From Trichomonas tenax (lineage: Eukaryota; Parabasalia; Trichomonadida; Trichomonadidae), in contig JALKBU010000750.1 in assembly GCA_023091735.1 (NCBI GenBank), positions 1 through 25,896 of the forward strand: a DNA stretch of 25,896 nucleotides, read 5' to 3'. How positions within the stretch are numbered: position 1 is the stretch's first letter; each line of letters begins with the position of its first letter. A program made the position numbers and the translations under genes. Positions 15,622 to 25,482 of this stretch are shown in pieces. The notes beneath the pieces are model-generated. The model was not told the DNA's origin. It did not search any database and saw only the letters and a list, made by a program, of their open reading frames with translations.

Positions 15622-18600
15622 TTAATACATTATGGTGAATGACATAATCATATTTCCTGCACGAACAGAACATAGGTTTTCGTTCAAATGAAGACAGTAT
15701 TCTTCTGGTACGAGATCGAGTGTCTGCTTGAATTGCGAGATAGTTCCATTCTCGAATGATATTCCTGTAAGTGAGTTGGTGAGAGCAACTGCATATGGGA
15801 GTTGTCTGTGGACATCGAACTTCTTTATTGTGCTGCCAAGATCGGATTTTGCGACTGTTTTCATCATTCTCATGTCGACCATTCCGATGTGTCCATTCTT
15901 TGTACTTTCGATGATATATAAAGGCATTGCAGTGCAGCTATTGGCAGCTAAGAATTGACTACCGGTTCCATCAATGGTTGCAACAGCTCTTTGTAATCTA
16001 GTATCATAAATTGTCAAATCATCCTGTGCGACAAAGAAGAGTGTAGAATATGGCTTCAACCATTGCATTCCGTAAAGTTGCTTCTTTGGTATCTTTATGT
16101 CTTGAATGGCCCGAAGTGTTGAGATATCATAAAGACGCACTTTCTGAGAATTTCCACCTGATGAATAAATCAGTTGAGAGTTTTTGTGCATGTAGTCAAC
16201 AATAACTGATGATTGAGTATCAGGCTCATTAAGCCAGAAAGCGCTTTCTGCGTCAAACTGATTTTGTGTGTTGACAACGCAAACTTGTGCGCGATTTGAA
16301 ACGCTCAGAAGTCTGAAATCATCAACAAATGTTTGGAATTCAACCGAATGCTTCGACTGCATTCTTCTTTCATAAATCTTCTTAAAATCGAATGGAATGT
16401 GATCTGGTTGCATGCTGTTCTTGAAGAAGTTAAATACTTGGCGAGCAGGAATACCGAAAGCTGGAACTTGAACATGCAAGCGTCCGAAAACATCTGGACA
16501 TGCTAATAAACCGCTTGGAGAGACACTTGGTGCTCCCACAAGAAGTGCTTCATCGACAACCATCTGGTTGACAAAGTAAGACAATGAAACAGAAACTTTC
16601 TTTGATGGAGGATGTGCGATTCTGTTCATCAGACCAGAAACAAAGTTCGATTCAAGGATTGCAGTATTAACATTAGCAAATCTTCCTGAAAGGAAGCACA
16701 AAAACTCTTCAATACGTTGAGAAACACGTGTGGATGGTTCATACATTAATATATTGAATGTTTGGCCAAGAAGCTTGATGATAGAATTAACCAAATTATC
16801 ATCATTAAATGTTGAGATATATTCTTTCATTGTTTCAAAGAACTTCTGAGAATAAGTTGATAACGCATGACTAAGTGCAACAATACTTTCTTCTCTAACT
16901 CTATTATAAGGATCACTCATCAGTGTAGTTAAATCATATATCAATTCATCTCTTACACTTGGCGACTTTTCTTTATCGAGTGTTGCAATCACTCTTGATA
17001 CAATTGCTGCCCTTGCCATCGGATTCACTTCGTCTTTCATTAAGTGGAGTGGCTGGCGAACACCACAGCCAAGTTCTCCGAGAATGATGTGAGCAATAGT
17101 CCTTAGCAAAGAGCTCTTCTCATTATTCGTGAATTTGCTATTCAGTGCATCAATAAATTCAGGAGCGTTGAGTTGTGGAGCTGTTTTATCATTTCTCGTG
17201 AACAATAAAAGCATCGAGAGCGAATAGATTGCAAGCTTAATGACATTGGAATTCACGTGTTTCATCCAGAAGTCGATATGATCACTGAAAAGGGAAATTA
17301 ACGAGCTTTTCATTAATAAGCAGTTAATTATAACAAATGTAAAATCAGCAATAGTTTCATCATCAGACTCTGCAAGAATGGAACTTCCCAACATTGTTGG
17401 AAGGATTGGGAATGTCCTTGTCTGCATAAAGCTTTTTGTTGCTGAGTCAGCGATCTCAAGATATTTAGCACAGAAGTGGATTGCTCTTTGGAAGAATGAA
17501 GGTGAAACTAACAAAATCTCTACGAACGGAAGCTCAAGAGGCTGCGGTCTATCTCTCTTAGGGAACAGCAGCCAGTTCTCAAGGTGTTTCATCTGCTCAT
17601 CAAGAAGATCATTGTAGGCGAATATATTTCGAGGCGTTGGCTTCATCGATTCCTTGAGGCTATAGAGAGCTCTATCGACTTGGAAGAAGAAAGAATCCCA
17701 AAGATCATGTGTCGACATATCAGGAAGAGATGGGAATGAAGTGGGAACGGCAGAGATTGTCTTCATCATTTTATGCGAGAAAATGAAATTGGTGAACAAA
17801 CGCGCCAAGAATGAACTCTTCCTGAAAACTTTTTGGAAGAGCTGTGGATTTGATTCTAAGACTTCTGAAGCGATTTCATCCACATAAGCTTCCAAAGCTT
17901 TGTCCAACATCTCGAGGAGATCTGATGTGATATTATGTTCATTGAATATATCGATCAAATACATAATATCAATATCAGATAAAAGTCCACTACGAATATC
18001 CGTATTGTTTTGAATCTCCCATAGAATTGCAACCTTCGAAGGCGTAAGAAGACATGAAGTAAACAAATCACAGGGCAACTGTGGGTAATAATTTAGAGAA
18101 TCTTGTGTTGCAGCTAAAACAATGAGATCTCTGTCTTTCTCTGTAATAACCTTTAGAGCGTCATCGGCGAATCCACAGTCAAATATGAAGATTGTGCCGT
18201 CTGGAACTTGGCCAGTAACAAAACGAAGGCTTTGAGGATCTTCTTGAATTGGAGAATGCGCTGCGAGTGGAGTAGAGATTTGAGATGGATCTGTTAAAGA
18301 ATATACTTGGCTTCCGCTTCGAGATAAAATTAATCTTGAAGATTGAACAGAAGCAGTAGTTGCTGCATTAGATTTCTGAGTCATAGTTGGGTCAATAACA
18401 TGATATATCAATTGTGTATCGTCTAAATTCTCAGGAATAGGAATAAAATCTTTATTTCCATGAGAAACAGTGTCGAAACTAAATGAGAGTTTGTCGGTGA
18501 GGCATTTGTATTGATGCTTTAAACCCGCGCGAACCGTTTTCGTTGCTGTTTTTGAATCTAAAGCCGAAAGATCGTTCCAACAAACAACTTTCGGAGGAAC

Positions 18601-18822
18601 AGACTCTTCATCGTGTGAATATTGCTGCATTGTCGAAAAATCGTCAGTGATTTTACAATGAACATGGATTTTCGGAGATTCTAAGGAAATTTGAGGAATA
18701 TTCGTTTCTTTGATAAATTGAGTGTTAATGTAGTATTCCTTGACCGGTTCCCATGGTTTATACGACTCTTTATTAATTAAATTTTCGACATGAAGTTTAA
18801 AATCAAAATCATCACTTGTCAT
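15622..18822 (-). CDS. Raptor (TORC1 scaffold subunit), paralogue A
   Basis: The open frame begins with GTG at 18828, so the first ATG at 18822 (MTSDDFDFKL) is taken, giving 1066 residues. The N-terminal caspase-like RNC domain spans about 80-270, and LPCDLFTSCLLTP (249-261) is almost identical to the Raptor LPADLFTSCLTTP signature. Residues about 270-720 are helical HEAT-type repeats, including an LPDMSTHDLWDSF-type segment and NRVREESIVALSHAL. Residues about 880-1066 form a WD40-like C-terminal part (VRLYDISTLRA, LTIYDTRLQRAVATI). Raptor recruits TOR kinase substrates in TORC1 at the lysosome or vacuole and links growth to nutrients. The RNC core has FIFDCGF at the family's YDCSNAG position, keeping the Cys (216). 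The HYNGHG element is degraded to IYHVID with a long Ser/Thr-rich insertion. A second Raptor lies divergently at 22261. Confidence 0.88.
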   Translation of the reverse strand: MTSDDFDFKLHVENLINKESYKPWEPVKEYYINTQFIKETNIPQISLESPKIHVHCKITDDFSTMQQYSHDEESVPPKVVCWNDLSALDSKTATKTVRAGLKHQYKCLTDKLSFSFDTVSHGNKDFIPIPENLDDTQLIYHVIDPTMTQKSNAATTASVQSSRLILSRSGSQVYSLTDPSQISTPLAAHSPIQEDPQSLRFVTGQVPDGTIFIFDCGFADDALKVITEKDRDLIVLAATQDSLNYYPQLPCDLFTSCLLTPSKVAILWEIQNNTDIRSGLLSDIDIMYLIDIFNEHNITSDLLEMLDKALEAYVDEIASEVLESNPQLFQKVFRKSSFLARLFTNFIFSHKMMKTISAVPTSFPSLPDMSTHDLWDSFFFQVDRALYSLKESMKPTPRNIFAYNDLLDEQMKHLENWLLFPKRDRPQPLELPFVEILLVSPSFFQRAIHFCAKYLEIADSATKSFMQTRTFPILPTMLGSSILAESDDETIADFTFVIINCLLMKSSLISLFSDHIDFWMKHVNSNVIKLAIYSLSMLLLFTRNDKTAPQLNAPEFIDALNSKFTNNEKSSLLRTIAHIILGELGCGVRQPLHLMKDEVNPMARAAIVSRVIATLDKEKSPSVRDELIYDLTTLMSDPYNRVREESIVALSHALSTYSQKFFETMKEYISTFNDDNLVNSIIKLLGQTFNILMYEPSTRVSQRIEEFLCFLSGRFANVNTAILESNFVSGLMNRIAHPPSKKVSVSLSYFVNQMVVDEALLVGAPSVSPSGLLACPDVFGRLHVQVPAFGIPARQVFNFFKNSMQPDHIPFDFKKIYERRMQSKHSVEFQTFVDDFRLLSVSNRAQVCVVNTQNQFDAESAFWLNEPDTQSSVIVDYMHKNSQLIYSSGGNSQKVRLYDISTLRAIQDIKIPKKQLYGMQWLKPYSTLFFVAQDDLTIYDTRLQRAVATIDGTGSQFLAANSCTAMPLYIIESTKNGHIGMVDMRMMKTVAKSDLGSTIKKFDVHRQLPYAVALTNSLTGISFENGTISQFKQTLDLVPEEYCLHLNENLCSVRAGNMIMSFTIMY

Positions 18823-18840
18823 TGTCACCTTTATGCAATC

Positions 18841-18925
18841 GACATATAAATATATTTACATGACAAAATAAAATGTAAACTTCAGAATTTCAATTGACAC
18901 GTAATTGAGTTTACGTGACACTAAA
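18841..18925 (-). promoter_or_regulatory. Cluster of TGACATGTAA-type motifs before Raptor A
   Basis: Plus-strand TTTACATGACA lies at 18855-18865, TGACACGTAA starts at 18896 and TTTACGTGACA at about 18910-18920. The last two are in opposite orientation and form an imperfect inverted pair. All fall within about 20-105 bases upstream of the ATG at 18822. The core resembles the repeats at 1766, 1808 and 14781. No clear TCA initiator is seen apart from the TCA within the motif itself. Confidence 0.4.
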
Positions 18926-19200
18926 AAATAACATTATGATAATAAATAGCAAAAGACATTGCTTATTTACCCATTTCTGGAACAATTCAGATTAAAAAGC
19001 CATTCAAGAATACATATATTGGCGTCGGAATAATTATTCAGAATATATATAATCCTTATTTTCATTGTGGAATATAAATTTTGCTTTTCCTTTTCGCAAA
19101 TATCGAAAGAACGTAAGACGCTATGCTGTTTCATCTGTTTATTTAATAATATTTTATTTGACAATATTTACGACTAATTTCCATACAAATAGTATATTCA

Positions 19201-20301
19201 ATGCTTTTTCATTTCATTTTCATAATATTTCACAATACACTTACGCTAAAGGAAGTCATCAATCATGCAAGAGAACTTAAGGATATTGAAGATGATGAAG
19301 ACTTTCCTTTCAAAAAGGAGTACGGAAGTTATTCCTATTCACCTAATGATGGTGATTTAATGACGTACGAAGTCACAAAAGATAAGCCAATATATATCTA
19401 TGGAAGTATTATTATAGGTGCAGATGACGACTAGGAAATTAAGAGTGCAGCACCAGCAAAAGAAGGTTACGTATTTTCCTGTCCAATAAAAAAGGCATGA
19501 CCTCCATCGCATCATTTGATCAGGGATCTGAATTTAGTTCTCAGTTTCTATATACTTTAATTAAATGTATTGGCCAAAAAGACACCTGCAAAGTCCAAGT
19601 CTTAGGTGTAAGGTTTACCCTTTTTAATGAACATAAAGACAAAGAAACCGTAGGGTTGGCAGGACTAATCAAGGGGTTATTATTTCCACAAAAAGGGAAG
19701 GAAATGAAGACTTTGAAGTTTCAATGACAGAAAAAGGTTGGAATGGCATTTGGTTAGTGGTTACAGGTTTCAATAGAAAGAAGTTCAGTTATATACGCGA
19801 TTCAGATGTTGAGTATACAAACCTATCCAATACTGGCATTAAATCTCTAATCAAACCTCTTGAAGGAGAACTTGGAATTGGGAGAAAATGATTGGCGATT
19901 TATGGGTAATGCCAAGCGAAAGTATGATGAGTTCGGGCAAAACCAGTTTTACAAACAAAGTGACAATTATATGGGATGATTTTCCAGAAAGTCAATCTAG
20001 GTCTGTGAGCGCTGATGAAGAGCTTCTGATACCAGAGGTGACAATGCATATATCATCTGAAGGAGGAATATATACAAGAGATCAACTTGAAAATTCTGGT
20101 TCCTCTAAACCAAATGAAATCTCAATTCAGCCATGATTCACCTTAAATGGTGTATTGTAATGAAATTAAAAAATTTAAAATGGATTATTGATTAAAGGTG
20201 ATGAAACTCCCCTCCGCCCTAGATTTCGGGCTGAAACTTACAGGATATCATATACTCCTTTAGGTAACTCTGTTTGGGAATACAACAAGAGTCAATGGTA
20301 G
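19201..20301 (+). pseudogene. Decayed gene of unknown function
   Basis: A chain of protein-like segments lies in alternating frames. 19201-19434 starts at an ATG with a hydrophobic, signal-like beginning (MLFHFIFIIFH), then an acidic region and YEVTKDKPIYIYGS. It stops at TAG, after which the same frame continues (EIKSAAPAKEGYVFSCP). The path shifts to the frame of 19497-19727 (SIASFDQGSEFSSQF), then to a frame with ATG-free coding (EKGWNGIWLVVTGFNRK, about 19690-19890). It then passes through two overlapping frames (about 19870-20136, ending PEVTMHISSEGGIY). A last open piece at about 20170-20301 encodes RFRAETYRISYTPLGNSVW. At least four breaks are needed. The composition is that of a beta-rich, possibly secreted protein. 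I do not recognise the family. Confidence 0.5.
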
Positions 20302-22260
20302 TCTATATATTATTTGGATAGTTTTTATCTAAAATTGTATAATATTAATGAGATTTGGGCAAATTGCTGAGTTACAAGGAGATTAAATAAATAAAAAGGT
20401 AATATAATATATATGATATATGTTTCATACAAGAAACTCAAAAATTGTTTAAGATTCATGTAGAAACGCCAATGTCAAAAAAATCTGGAAAAGCTGGAAA
20501 AAAGATCTTATATTTAATTTTTCCTTGCCTCTTTACATTTTGCCTAGTACGATGAGATGGCGCCAAATCGCAGGATATTAAGACTGGGTTCAAATAAGGA
20601 CTAACACATTTTTTTTCTCTTTTCTTATATGTATGCTCAAAAAGATCTACAATTAATAGCCAATCATAGGACTTTTAATAATCACGAGATTTTCCCTACA
20701 GGAGATCTATATATTACAAGCCTTTGTGATTAATTCCAAGCTAATTTCAAATTTATATAATCATGAGAAATTATTGAATGATCAGATTTCTTGATCCAAA
20801 CTCAACAAATTGAGGATTACAAAATTATTAACATAATAATTCAATGTTACTCACATACATTTAAAAGACGTTTAGACTTCTATAAATTTGACATCCAATT
20901 TACACGTCAAAAATATATATCATAGCGTTTCTCAGTTCCTTAACTAATTCGTGACTGAAAAATATGCTCATATCTCTGACCTGATCATCCAAAATGTATC
21001 TATACAAAAATTGATGAAGAATGATTTCATAAAAACCTTTAAAGGTCCGCTATGGCCAAACTTCCTGTATCGTCCTTCACTTTTTGGTGTATTTTTATTA
21101 TTTAGGTACAAGAAAATGTTAAAAAATCACCAAAAAACAACCTTTTTGATTTTGTTTTCTCTCATGCTAAGGATTAATTGCTTGGAGTATCGCAGCTCAA
21201 TTTCAACTTTTTAATTATAATATTATAATATTAATAATCAACCGGAAAAGGTGAAATCATTTACCATTTTAATAGCCACTTGAATATATACATGCTAAAA
21301 ATATGCTGATAATTGTAAAGTAGTAAAATAAACAAGCAAATCACAATGAAATTCTGCTGTTTCTTCGCGTTCAATTTGTTTGATGCATTAAACAGTTACT
21401 ATAGCCTATGATAGCTATGTTATTTCAATTAGGTGCTTTGGTATCCATAAATAACACGAATTATTGCACCTAAATTTATGGATAGCTCTACATTGGTTCT
21501 AGGCTTTCATCCGCGTGAATTGATAGCATAACTGTCTCCTCTTGCGTTATTTCGTGTAAATGCCCTAAAGCTTTCATATGTTTTTCAAAAATCGAGGAAT
21601 TAATTTATTTTTATGCTTAATATTCGTATAACAATGTTTTGTTGTGAAATTCATATTTGTGTTAGATCATCTTCAAAAACATGTATTTTCAATTTATTTT
21701 GGCATTATAGCGATCTCAGCACTACAAATAATGCAAATTATACCTTGAAATCGAGAAATATGCAAATTTTGCAGAATTTTTTAAATTTTTTCTCCCTGTT
21801 AGTATTTTGCAAATTTATTACCAAAATATTGCTAAGTGATGATTGGCAAATGAATTAATGCAAGAAAAAAGGGTCCTGATTTTCACATCACTCGTGTTTT
21901 TTGAAAAAATCACATTTCTTTTTCAAAGTCCATGATTTTTAAAATTTGATTGATTTTTAAGCGAGAGATATTAATGAATCCCTCTAATATGTTATGTGCA
22001 ATGAATCACATATCACTGTAAATCAAGATCTCTCTATCGTGAAAAGCATCAAATTGTGGGAAATACGTTTTTTAGACAATCTCATAGAATATTTTGAGAG
22101 TCTATATTTGGCCATAACGGACCCATAATCAAAATTTAGCAAATCATCATTTTTTTTGAAAAATGGCAACAGAACAGGAAAATATCCAACTTTCATAAAG
22201 GAGAGAAAAAATTTGCTTCAAATAAAATTTTGACGATAATTGTAAATTCCTTATAAAAAA
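20302..22260. other. AT-rich spacer of about 2 kb, no gene seen
   Basis: Frames at 20951-21214 (GTG start) and 21613-21858 (ATG) have compositions explained by AT-rich DNA and show no motifs. A TGACAT/TTTACACGTCAA pair at 20887-20910 repeats the motif seen in other spacers. Runs of A and T are frequent from 21860 onward. No RNA gene, transposon end or tandem repeat array was recognised. Confidence 0.5.
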
Positions 22261-25200
22261 ATGAGGCGACTGACTTCTTCACAATCATTAGACATGAGTC
22301 CGTCGCCTTTTAAACAGAGAACCACGAGACTGGATGATTTCGTTCAGACCCCGCTTTATAATGGCTGGCTGTATGAAACGTTCGGATTTAATCCAATACC
22401 AAATAATCTGAAGTGTTTTTGCTTCGATTATGATTTGTCAGAGACGCAAACAGTCAGGAGTGTAATTATTGTTAACAGATATGATATATTTCAATTACAA
22501 TACGGATTTTTAGACGAAAATAAAGTATTTTTTTGGTCAGACATTAGAACAGTCGGAGAAGACAACACAAATACTTTAATACAGACAATCAAATCATATT
22601 ATACGAAAATTTTAATGAAAGATTCAATTTTAACATATATCGACCAAAACTGGACAGTAATCGACCAATACTTGAAAAAAAGCAGACTTGTTACACGAGA
22701 TGCGAGAGTAATATATCATTATATCGGACACTCACTATACGATGAAAATCGAAATTATTTTACAATTTCAAACCGAGAATCTATCGACAAAATTCCATTT
22801 AAACACTTTATTTCTACACTCGGTGACAAAATTACATTAGTAATAGAAGAAAATAATGCAGGAGCATATATAACAGAACTTCAAAATTACATTCAGAGCA
22901 GAAATAATAAAGTTGATATTGTTGCATTCTGCTCATGCGCAGCAAACCAAGAGATGCCTTTTGCAAAGCATATTCCGGTCGATTCATTCTCTTCTTGCAT
23001 GCTATCACCAGCAAGATCGGCCTTGCTCTATCACAGCCGCGCATATTACTGCTTCTCAGATAGCTCTTTGCAACCAATATCTTCATTATTTGTTAATGAT
23101 TTCAGCGAAGAAAAAAAGAAATTTGTTGAAGAAATCTTTCAGAATATAACAACTGTCTTAGAGACAATCGTTGATTCTATGGCATTCAGACTACTTCCAC
23201 ATCATCTTTTCTACAAATTGTTCAGAGCTGATCCGGTATTAGCAAAATTAGCGTGCAATTTCATCTTAGCATGCAGAGTATTGGAAAATTTCGATATTAC
23301 ACCCGTTTCGTACCCTGCTTTACCAGATATGAACAGAGAACCGGAATGGGGGATATTTGATTTGCGATTGGATGCTGCGTTGACACTCATTCAAGGAAAC
23401 GATTATACTACAGATTCAGGATTCAGGAATTACTTGGCAGGTGTTTCGACATCTGTTGGATATGTTTTGTCTGCGCCGATTATTTCTCAGGATCCTCCAA
23501 TTGAACTCAGTTTTCTCAAACTTCTTCTCAAAGATGATGAATATTGCCTTTCAGCTTGTGACTCACTCGCAATTTTTCTCAATAACAGCCAACAAGCGAT
23601 CGAATGGACACTTAATTTCTTCTTATTTACAACACTGTTCTCAGTTTTGGAGCGAGGAAAGTGCTCTGGTGCTGTTTTATTCTGCATTATCAAAATTCTC
23701 GCTTATTGTCCTTATATTCGCAATACTGTTGTCAATCAGTTATCAAGAGCCATTGAGAAGATCTTATTCCCATGTCTTCAGAAGGAAGATGAATTGATTC
23801 AGAAAAGATTGTCTTTAATCACTTTAGTTCTTGTCTTAAATGACTCTCAACAGTGCGTCCGCCAGGCTATTAAAACACGTGATATCATTAAAGTTGCCTA
23901 TGTCCCTGCATTTCCAACATGGAGTTTGCATCTCATTTGTTGCATCGCTGGATCGATATCTGAGAGTGATGCAATGAGTAATCTTTTGGACAAAGTTGTC
24001 GCTGTTGATTCTAAGGGTGACCAAGAACTCGAACTTTGCATTGTTTCAGCATTATCATCATTCATCACTACAACAACACACACTGGCATCAAGCACACGA
24101 ACTTCAATGATATGATGATGCGCAGTGATATAGAGAAGCGTGCCATGCAAAGAGGTCTTGATTTCTCGACATCTTTGAATGCTTTAATTCGTTACGAAGT
24201 TTTGATTCTTTTCTCGAAGTTTTTGGCAATTAACCAATCAGAGTTTTATGAGTCAAACGATGACTTTTACAAGAGTTTGCAGAAATTCTTTGCGGACTGT
24301 TTGATGGATCCAGCACCACGTGTTAAGCAGCTTGCTGATGAAATCGATGCTAATTTGCGTTCTTACTTGGAAGTCTCAAAGCTTTCAAATGTTGTCAATA
24401 TATATCAAACCGCTTTACTCGGCAATGTCGACCAACTTATGACAAACAGCGATACGCCATTGTCTAAAGTTTTGAGTCCAGAATTGGAAAGAGTTGGACA
24501 CACTTTTAGAAAATCTACTTCAGGCCATCATATCGCTCGTGTGAACGAGATGAAGAGGATGAAAGTTTTGGCGACAATGAGCTACGAACGCGAGATTACG
24601 ACTAACTTGTGCATCCATTCCAGTAGCATCTATTATGGGGATAGCAATGGCTATGTTGCTATGTCTGATGTAAAGGATGCATCACTTTTAGAGAACGCCA
24701 AGCTATCAGATGAGATGCTCACATCTGTGTCATACCTCGACAACAGCGGCTATCCATTGTTGTTATCTTGCACTGACAGTGGTAATCTCTTTGCACACTC
24801 TGTGCTTAATACTTTTGAATTATCATTAGCAAACTCATTCAAGTTACAGACAAAAGTTGACACACACGCCAATACTTTCAGGTTCGAAGTAGATCCAATT
24901 ACATCGAAGTTATTCAGTTATCATGCTGCAAAGTGTAAATCCTTTGGTGTTCGCGATCTCCAGATGTCACGCGTTCTTGCAGATATTCCTGTTCCTTCAG
25001 GTTACGCGACGTCAGTTAAACCAATATCAAGATATCCAGACGTTGTTGCCATTGCTGGAAACAACTTTCATCTTGTCGATCTCAGAGTTTCAGTCGATCC
25101 GGTTCTCAACTATGAGATGGACAGTCCGGTTTTCGACTTCGAATTGATCAATGATTCATTCCCTTCTTTCGCAGTTTGCTCCAACGAGACAACTGTTTCA

Positions 25201-25482
25201 TTTATCGATGCTAGATATCCTTCAATGAAGACAGTTCAGTTATGGGTCAACCAGAACAAGACAGTTGCATTTGGCGGCTGCATGGATACAGCAATGGCTG
25301 CAATTGGTTACCCGAACGGCATCACTTGCGTGAACCTTGTAAATGGTGGACAAAAGGACGTTCCTGTCATCCCGGAGTCTTTGTTTATGTCGAAGCCTCC
25401 AGCACCATCATTCATATCGTTCACGTCCGATAGATTGTATTTTGTTCATGAAAAATCTAATATTGTTGTTATTAATTTGTAA
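22261..25482 (+). CDS. Raptor (TORC1 scaffold subunit), paralogue B
   Basis: The protein has 1073 residues, and the ATG at 22261 is the first in the frame. The caspase-like RNC domain lies at about 60-300. RVIYHYIGHS (149-158) matches the family's RVLFHYNGHG, keeping His157. ITLVIEENNAG (191-201) matches the FVYDCSNAG strand but has Asn/Glu where the Cys should be. CSCAANQEMP then VDSFSSCMLSP (240-250) matches the LPADLFTSCLTTP region. FYKLFRADPVLAKLACNFILA (about 311-331) and FDITPVSYPALP follow in the conserved order. HEAT-type helices occupy about 330-720 and a WD40-like C-terminus about 790-1073. It should scaffold TORC1 like paralogue A, but the two are so different that they are old duplicates, perhaps serving distinct TOR complexes or substrates (inference). 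No clear initiator is visible; the leader just upstream reads AAATTCCTTATAAAAAA. Confidence 0.92.
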   Translation: MRRLTSSQSLDMSPSPFKQRTTRLDDFVQTPLYNGWLYETFGFNPIPNNLKCFCFDYDLSETQTVRSVIIVNRYDIFQLQYGFLDENKVFFWSDIRTVGEDNTNTLIQTIKSYYTKILMKDSILTYIDQNWTVIDQYLKKSRLVTRDARVIYHYIGHSLYDENRNYFTISNRESIDKIPFKHFISTLGDKITLVIEENNAGAYITELQNYIQSRNNKVDIVAFCSCAANQEMPFAKHIPVDSFSSCMLSPARSALLYHSRAYYCFSDSSLQPISSLFVNDFSEEKKKFVEEIFQNITTVLETIVDSMAFRLLPHHLFYKLFRADPVLAKLACNFILACRVLENFDITPVSYPALPDMNREPEWGIFDLRLDAALTLIQGNDYTTDSGFRNYLAGVSTSVGYVLSAPIISQDPPIELSFLKLLLKDDEYCLSACDSLAIFLNNSQQAIEWTLNFFLFTTLFSVLERGKCSGAVLFCIIKILAYCPYIRNTVVNQLSRAIEKILFPCLQKEDELIQKRLSLITLVLVLNDSQQCVRQAIKTRDIIKVAYVPAFPTWSLHLICCIAGSISESDAMSNLLDKVVAVDSKGDQELELCIVSALSSFITTTTHTGIKHTNFNDMMMRSDIEKRAMQRGLDFSTSLNALIRYEVLILFSKFLAINQSEFYESNDDFYKSLQKFFADCLMDPAPRVKQLADEIDANLRSYLEVSKLSNVVNIYQTALLGNVDQLMTNSDTPLSKVLSPELERVGHTFRKSTSGHHIARVNEMKRMKVLATMSYEREITTNLCIHSSSIYYGDSNGYVAMSDVKDASLLENAKLSDEMLTSVSYLDNSGYPLLLSCTDSGNLFAHSVLNTFELSLANSFKLQTKVDTHANTFRFEVDPITSKLFSYHAAKCKSFGVRDLQMSRVLADIPVPSGYATSVKPISRYPDVVAIAGNNFHLVDLRVSVDPVLNYEMDSPVFDFELINDSFPSFAVCSNETTVSFIDARYPSMKTVQLWVNQNKTVAFGGCMDTAMAAIGYPNGITCVNLVNGGQKDVPVIPESLFMSKPPAPSFISFTSDRLYFVHEKSNIVVINL

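Noticed and set aside
20951..21214. 87-codon plus-strand frame
   Set aside because: GTG start, AT-driven composition, no motif.
21428..21480. Interleaved inverted repeats (AGGTGC/GCACCT and TATCCATAAAT with an imperfect partner)
   Set aside because: Arms are only about 8 bases and imperfect; not enough to propose a structured RNA or element end.
21613..21858. 81-codon plus-strand frame with ATG
   Set aside because: Residue content is explained by AT-rich DNA; no initiator or domain seen.
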